Shown here in pieces: positions 59,503-64,000 of a stretch of DNA of 64,000 nucleotides; the stretch's first letter is position 1, and each line of letters begins with the position of its first letter. The notes below the pieces were generated by a model. It worked only from the letters and a program-made list of their open reading frames with translations. It did not search any database and was not told where the DNA came from. Source of the stretch: Gemmatimonadaceae bacterium (lineage in GTDB: Bacteria > Gemmatimonadota > Gemmatimonadetes > Gemmatimonadales > Gemmatimonadaceae); assembly GCA_036003045.1 (NCBI GenBank), contig DASYSS010000059.1, positions 58,283 to 122,282 on the forward strand, read 5' to 3'. The position numbers and the translations under genes are program-made.

Positions 59503-61899
59503 TCATTCCGCGCGCAGCGCGACGATCGGATCGACGCTCGCACTGAGCCTCGCCGGAACGAGGCTGGCAAGCACGGCCACCGCGAGCACGAACGCCGCAA
59601 CCACCGCGAGAGTCAGGGTGTCCGTCGGACTGACGCCGAACAGGAGCGACGCGATCCAATGGTTCGTCCAGACGACCGCGGTGAGCCCCGCGACGACGCC
59701 GATTCCGCCGATCACCAGCGCACGCCGGAGGACCAGACTCGCCACACCCGACGGTGAGGCGCCGAGTGCCAGTCGAACCCCGATCTCGCGCGTTCGTTGC
59801 CGCACCGAAGTCGCGAGCACGCCGAACAACCCGATCGCCGACAAGAAGAGCGCGGCGCCGGCGAACACCAACAGCAACGTCGCGTCGAGACGAGGCTGCG
59901 CGAGCGGCCCGGTTGTGTACGAATCGAACGGAGCCGCCCGCACGATCGAGATGCCCGGCGTCGTCTCCCGCAACACACGTCGCAGCGACTGAATGATGGA
60001 TGTCGGATCGCCGGTCGTACTGATGGCGAGCGATGTCGGCACGAAGGGAAACGCCGATTGCGCGAGCGCGAAATAGATCGTCGGGCGGGCAACGCGCAGA
60101 TCGCGGTAGCGCGTGTCGGGCACGATGCCGACGACGGTCGAGAACGAATCGGCCGCCGTTCCCAGCGCCAACCGCCGGCCGATCGGATTCTGCCCGGGCC
60201 AATAGCTGCGCGCCGCGGACTCGCTGAGCATCACCACCCGCGTGGCCCCCGGCCGGTCGTCGGCCGTGAACGCCCGCCCACGCAGGATCGGAATTCCGAA
60301 CGTCGCGAAATACGACGGCGCCACGAGCTCCATGTTGAGAACCGGATTGCCCTTCGCGTCCACCACCGTTTGACCCTCGCGTCGTGGAACACCGTCCCAC
60401 GCGACGACCGAGAATGGAGGCGCCACGACCGGACTCACCGCACGAACCCCCGGGCTCGCCGCGATCGCCGGCACCAGTCGCTCGATCGCGGCGAGCTGCT
60501 TGGGCACCGTGTCGTATGCCGGTTCTCGATACCGAATCGACAATTCCGCGATCAACACGCGCGACGAATCGAGCGCCAGGTCGGCTCGCTCGAGGTTGAT
60601 CAGGCTGCGCGCGACGAGCGCCGCGGCCGACAGCACGACGACGGAGAGCACGATTTGCCCGGTGACGAGCACGTCGGCAATCCGGCGAACGCGTCGGCTG
60701 TCGCCATGACGATGACCAGAGTGCAGGACCTCGACGGCGTCGACCCCGGTCGTGAGAAACGCCGGAGCAATGGCGAAGAGGAGCATCGCGCCGATCGTCA
60801 CCAACGCGCTGAGCGCCAGCGCCGCTCCGTCGATGTGGAGCTCGTCGATGCGCGGGAACCCCGGCGGCGCCAGTGCCACGAACACGCGAAGAGCGCCGGC
60901 GGCCACGAGCGCGCCGAGAATTCCGCCGCCGATCGCCAGCAGCGACGACTCGCCGAGCAGGTGCATCACGAGACGCGCGCGGCTCGCGCCGAGCGCCGAG
61001 CGAACCGCGATCTCCTTCGCCCGCCCGACTCCGCGCACCAGCAGCAGGTTGGCGACGTCGATGCAGGTGATCAACAACAGCAACCCGACCGCGGCCGCGA
61101 ACGCGACGATCGCCGCGCGAACGTCGCCGATGCTGAGCTCAGACAACGGGCTCGCCTCGCCAAGCAGCAGGCGCTTCGATCCGGAAGACTGGGCGAAGAA
61201 TGCGCTCAATTCGTCTCCCGCGCTCGCCGCTGTGGCGGTCGGCGCCAGACGACCCACCAGATCCATCTGCACGTTCGCCATGTCGCCGCCGGGAACCGTC
61301 GCGCGTTCAGCGCTCCACGCGTCGACGCCGCGGGGAAAATCGAGCCCCTGTCGCATCACCCCGACGATCCTGAACGTCATGTCGTACGCCGGTACCAGGA
61401 CCGTGCGACCGATGATGTCCGGCGTGCCGCCGAAGCGATCCTGCCATGCGTGGTAGCTCAGCAGGAGAACGTGCGGCGCTCCGGGAACGTCATCTTCGCG
61501 CCGCAGCGCGCGCCCGAGCATCGGCGTCGCACCCAGGAGATCAAAGAAGTCGCCCGACACGAGCGCCCAACCGTAGCGGTCCATCGTTCCGCCGACGTCG
61601 ACCGGCACACTGAGAGCGCCCGGAAAGACGAAAGACGCGACGCGGGACAGCGACCGCGTGCGTTTCGCGAACTCGCTCGCGTCAGCGTACGACAAGGGCC
61701 AGTTCTGCACGCGCCGATCGCGCGATTCGCCCGACAGCATCACCACGCGATCTTGCTCGGCGACCGGGAGACGCCTCACGAGCAGCGTGTTGGCCGCGGT
61801 GAGTACGGCGGTGGCCAGGCCAATGCCGAGTCCGAGCGCCGATACCGCCGTGATTGCGAATCCGGGAGACCGGCGTAGCCCGCGCGCGCTACCGACCAT
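59503..61899 (-). CDS. ADOP-family (duplicated MacB/FtsX-like) permease
   Basis: 798 residues from ATG 61899, chosen for GGAGGTGA 5 nt upstream; a GTG 3 codons earlier overlaps that site. The layout is the two-copy FtsX/MacB plan: N-terminal RRSPGFAITAVSALGLGIGLATAVLTAANTLL, a large periplasmic domain, membrane block with LLLLITCIDVANLLLVRGVGRAKEIAVRSALGASR, then the duplicate ending in REIGVRLALGASPSGVASLVLRRALVIGG and the tail VDPIVALRAE. ADOP permeases are typical of Acidobacteriota and Gemmatimonadota and often lack a linked ATPase. Its substrate is unknown. Confidence 0.92.
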   Translation of the reverse strand: MVGSARGLRRSPGFAITAVSALGLGIGLATAVLTAANTLLVRRLPVAEQDRVVMLSGESRDRRVQNWPLSYADASEFAKRTRSLSRVASFVFPGALSVPVDVGGTMDRYGWALVSGDFFDLLGATPMLGRALRREDDVPGAPHVLLLSYHAWQDRFGGTPDIIGRTVLVPAYDMTFRIVGVMRQGLDFPRGVDAWSAERATVPGGDMANVQMDLVGRLAPTATAASAGDELSAFFAQSSGSKRLLLGEASPLSELSIGDVRAAIVAFAAAVGLLLLITCIDVANLLLVRGVGRAKEIAVRSALGASRARLVMHLLGESSLLAIGGGILGALVAAGALRVFVALAPPGFPRIDELHIDGAALALSALVTIGAMLLFAIAPAFLTTGVDAVEVLHSGHRHGDSRRVRRIADVLVTGQIVLSVVVLSAAALVARSLINLERADLALDSSRVLIAELSIRYREPAYDTVPKQLAAIERLVPAIAASPGVRAVSPVVAPPFSVVAWDGVPRREGQTVVDAKGNPVLNMELVAPSYFATFGIPILRGRAFTADDRPGATRVVMLSESAARSYWPGQNPIGRRLALGTAADSFSTVVGIVPDTRYRDLRVARPTIYFALAQSAFPFVPTSLAISTTGDPTSIIQSLRRVLRETTPGISIVRAAPFDSYTTGPLAQPRLDATLLLVFAGAALFLSAIGLFGVLATSVRQRTREIGVRLALGASPSGVASLVLRRALVIGGIGVVAGLTAVVWTNHWIASLLFGVSPTDTLTLAVVAAFVLAVAVLASLVPARLSASVDPIVALRAE

Positions 61900-61943
61900 G
61901 CGAGTCACCTCCGGCCAAACGACACCGCGCTCGGCGACCGCCC

Positions 61944-62786
61944 CTACGTTCCCTGTCGCCGCCTACTATAGATCTTCACCAGCTTCCCGATCGGATCGAA
62001 GAACTCGTCGACCACGCGCTCCTTGAGCGGAATGATCGCGTTGTCGGTGATCGTGATGTGCTCGGGACAGACCCTCGTGCAACACTTGGTGATGTTGCAG
62101 TAGCCGATCCCGTGCTCCTTGCGCAGCGCCGGCACGCGGTCGGCGACGTCGAGCGGATGCATCTCCAGCGCCGCGGCGTACACGAGGAATCGCGGGCCGA
62201 TGAACTCGTCGTGCTTCGCGTGATCGCGCAGGACGTGACATACGTCCTGACACAGAAAGCACTCGATGCACTTCCGGAATTCCTGCACGCGGTCCACGTC
62301 CTTTTGATCCATCCGCCACGTGCCGTCCGCCGCGTCGGGCGGGCGCGGCGTGAACCGCTGGATCTTCTTTTTCACCTCGAAGTTCCACGACACGTCGGTC
62401 ACGAGGTCGCGCACGTGGGGGAACGCGCGCATCGGCTCGACCGTCACCGGCTTCGTCGCGTCGAGATCCGACAGCCGCGTCATGCACATCAGCTTGGGCA
62501 TGCCGTTGATCTCGGCCGAGCACGATCCGCATTTCCCCGCCTTGCAATTCCAGCGGCAGGCGAGGTCGTTCGCTTGTGACGCCTGGATCTCATGCACGGC
62601 GTCGAGCACGACCATCCCCTCGACGACGTCCTGTTTGTACTCGACGAAGTCGCCCTTTCCCTTTTCGCCGCGCCAGATCTTGAACGTGCGAACGTCGTGC
62701 TTCGCCGCGGCGTCCTGCGCCGCCTGCGCCGCGGTAAAGGCGTCCTTGGGCTTCGTTTCCGTAACCGGGGGTGGGGGCGTCGCCAT
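61944..62786 (-). CDS. sdhB: Succinate dehydrogenase iron-sulfur subunit
   Basis: 280 residues from ATG 62786, directly after the sdhA stop (TAGATG). The [2Fe-2S] motif is CRWNCKAGKCGSCSAEINGMPKLMC near 77-101; the [4Fe-4S]/[3Fe-4S] ligands are CIECFLCQDVCH near 178 and CNITKCCTRVCPEH near 236. It carries electrons from the FAD of SdhA to quinone in the TCA cycle and respiratory chain. A hydrophilic N-terminal extension of ~28 residues precedes the ferredoxin fold. The membrane anchor gene is not in view and may lie beyond the right edge. Confidence 0.95.
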   Translation of the reverse strand: MATPPPPVTETKPKDAFTAAQAAQDAAAKHDVRTFKIWRGEKGKGDFVEYKQDVVEGMVVLDAVHEIQASQANDLACRWNCKAGKCGSCSAEINGMPKLMCMTRLSDLDATKPVTVEPMRAFPHVRDLVTDVSWNFEVKKKIQRFTPRPPDAADGTWRMDQKDVDRVQEFRKCIECFLCQDVCHVLRDHAKHDEFIGPRFLVYAAALEMHPLDVADRVPALRKEHGIGYCNITKCCTRVCPEHITITDNAIIPLKERVVDEFFDPIGKLVKIYSRRRQGT

Positions 62787-64000
62787 CTATTTCATCTCCT
62801 CGATCACTGCCTTGAGGTGGTCGGGCATCGGTGGGATCGGCTCGCGCGAAAGCTCCATCCGACCCTCACGACCTTTTCGCACGACGAGGTTGAACGTCGC
62901 GTACGCCGGATCCTTGTCGGGATAGTCGTCGCGGAAGTGGCCGCCGCGGCTCTCCTTTCGCTCGATCGCGCAGCGCGTGATCGCCTCGGACACCGTGAGC
63001 AGGTTGTTCAGGTCGAGCGCCGTGTGCCAACCCGGATTGTACTCGCGGTTCCCGGGAACGCGCACCCGATCGGCTCGCTGCTTGAGATCGCCGAGCATCT
63101 TGAGCGCGAACTCCATCTGCTCCTGCGCGCGCACGATGTTCACGTTGTCCTGCATGATCTCCTGCAACGCTTCCTGCACTTGATACGGTCCTTCACCGCC
63201 ACCGCTCCGCTCGAACGGCGCGAGGGCGGTGCGCTCGGCAGACGCGACCTGACTCTTGTCGATCGCGACGCCGCCGTTCGCCTTCGCGAACTTGGCCGCG
63301 TGCTCGCCGGCGCGCTTGCCGAACACGATCAGGTCCGACAACGAGTTGCCGCCGAGCCGGTTCGCGCCGTGCAGTCCCGCGCCGCACTCGCCCGCCGCGA
63401 ACAATCCCGGCACGGTGGACATTTGCGTTTCACCCTCGACGCGAATTCCGCCCATGATGTAGTGACACGTCGGCCCGATCTCCATGACTTCCTTCGTGAT
63501 GTCCACGCCGGCCAGCTGCATGAACTGATGGTACATGCTCGGCAGCTTGCGCTTGATGTGCTCCTCGGAGTTCGGGAGCTTCTCCTTGATCCACGCGATG
63601 TCGAGGAAAACGCCGCCGTGGGGCGACCCTCGCCCCTCGCGAACCTCGCGCACGATCATGCGCGCCACGTGGTCGCGCGTGAGCAGCTCCGGCGGACGAC
63701 GCGAGTTCTTGTCGCCTTGTGTGTACTTCCAGCCCTCTTCGGGCGTGTCGGCCGTCTGCGCCTTGTAGTTGTCCGGAATATTCTCGAACATGAATCGCTT
63801 GCCGTCGCGATTCTTGAGCACGCCGCCCTCGCCGCGCACGCCCTCCGTGACGAGAATGCCGCGCACGCTCGGCGGCCAGATCATGCCCGTCGGGTGGAAC
63901 TGCACGAACTCCATGTCTTGGAGCGCGGCGCCGGCGTGGTAGGCGAGCGAGTGGCCGTCGCCCGTGTATTCCCAGCTGTTCGACGTGATCTTGAACGCGC
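62787..64000 (-). CDS. sdhA: Succinate dehydrogenase flavoprotein subunit, 5' end cut by window
   Basis: The frame continues through the right edge; the last readable residues upstream are FKITSNSWEYTGDGHSLAYHAG, so the FAD-binding N-terminus is missing. Visible parts are VQFHPTGMIWP (the active-site His-containing stretch), RPPELLTRDHVARMIVREV near the substrate Arg region, SMYHQFMQLAGVDI, GLFAAGECGAGLHGANRLGGNSLSD (FAD-closing) and the C-terminal helical domain ending HLKAVIEEMK. It oxidises succinate to fumarate. It is upstream of sdhB with no gap, so they are one operon. Confidence 0.95.
   Translation of the reverse strand, partial: AFKITSNSWEYTGDGHSLAYHAGAALQDMEFVQFHPTGMIWPPSVRGILVTEGVRGEGGVLKNRDGKRFMFENIPDNYKAQTADTPEEGWKYTQGDKNSRRPPELLTRDHVARMIVREVREGRGSPHGGVFLDIAWIKEKLPNSEEHIKRKLPSMYHQFMQLAGVDITKEVMEIGPTCHYIMGGIRVEGETQMSTVPGLFAAGECGAGLHGANRLGGNSLSDLIVFGKRAGEHAAKFAKANGGVAIDKSQVASAERTALAPFERSGGGEGPYQVQEALQEIMQDNVNIVRAQEQMEFALKMLGDLKQRADRVRVPGNREYNPGWHTALDLNNLLTVSEAITRCAIERKESRGGHFRDDYPDKDPAYATFNLVVRKGREGRMELSREPIPPMPDHLKAVIEEMK

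Noticed and set aside
59797..61878. 693-codon plus-strand frame
   Set aside because: Arg-rich shadow of the ADOP permease encoded on the minus strand.

Overview
The window reads as chromosomal DNA of a high-GC, Gram-negative-type, aerobic bacterium, most likely a member of the Gemmatimonadota or a close relative. This is inferred from gene content and style, not from a marker gene: an ADOP-type duplicated MacB-like permease plus a relic of another, a TonB receptor with a carboxypeptidase-regulatory-like leader domain, a sortilin/BNR-repeat secreted protein, many secreted hydrolases, dense GC-rich codon use and frequent GTG/TTG starts. I see no rRNA, tRNA, CRISPR array, prophage, integrase or transposase.

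Layout. 1-2.5 kb: a secreted Ig/cadherin-like repeat protein (cut by the left edge) preceded by a small lipoprotein. 2.9-3.35 kb: a GxxExxY-family gene whose 3' end lies inside a hairpin-forming repeat found again, gene-less, at about 24.0, 25.5 and 45.8 kb. 3.4-7.9 kb: two amidase-signature enzymes, a small coiled-coil protein and a nucleotidyltransferase, the last placed 2 bp ahead of a UvrA-like ABC ATPase (7.9-10.8 kb). 10.9-15.6 kb: a three-gene operon for a 2-oxoacid:ferredoxin oxidoreductase with a GltD-like flavoprotein/ferredoxin partner. 15.6-25.4 kb: envelope and hydrolase genes (DUF1207, DUF418, PP2C phosphatase, amidohydrolase, BNR protein, acetyl-xylan-esterase-like enzyme). 25.6-31.8 kb: acyl-CoA dehydrogenase and an operon with SURF1 and two unusual membrane proteins.

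32.5-36.7 kb holds a manganese/iron transport operon (mntH-uspA-mntR) with a perfect 18-bp palindrome at its promoter, and a MarR-hydrolase pair diverging from a VOC gene with two 13-bp operator-like repeats between them. 37-45.7 kb: two LamG/unknown secreted proteins, an ABC exporter pair, a two-component system and a TonB-dependent receptor. 46-50.9 kb: LdcA-rhodanese-Nudix operon, a Ser/Gly-only small protein with a strong terminator, an SDF symporter coupled to a glycosyltransferase.

50.96-56.4 kb is the most system-like region: a 1064-residue Eco57I-class DNA methyltransferase overlapping by 4 bp a 746-residue SNF2-type helicase, with no recognisable nuclease or specificity subunit. It is a candidate two-gene DNA modification/defence module related to, but smaller than, class 1 DISARM. 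The window ends with an aldo/keto reductase, a frameshifted TolB-like gene, an ADOP permease and succinate dehydrogenase sdhB-sdhA (sdhA cut by the right edge).
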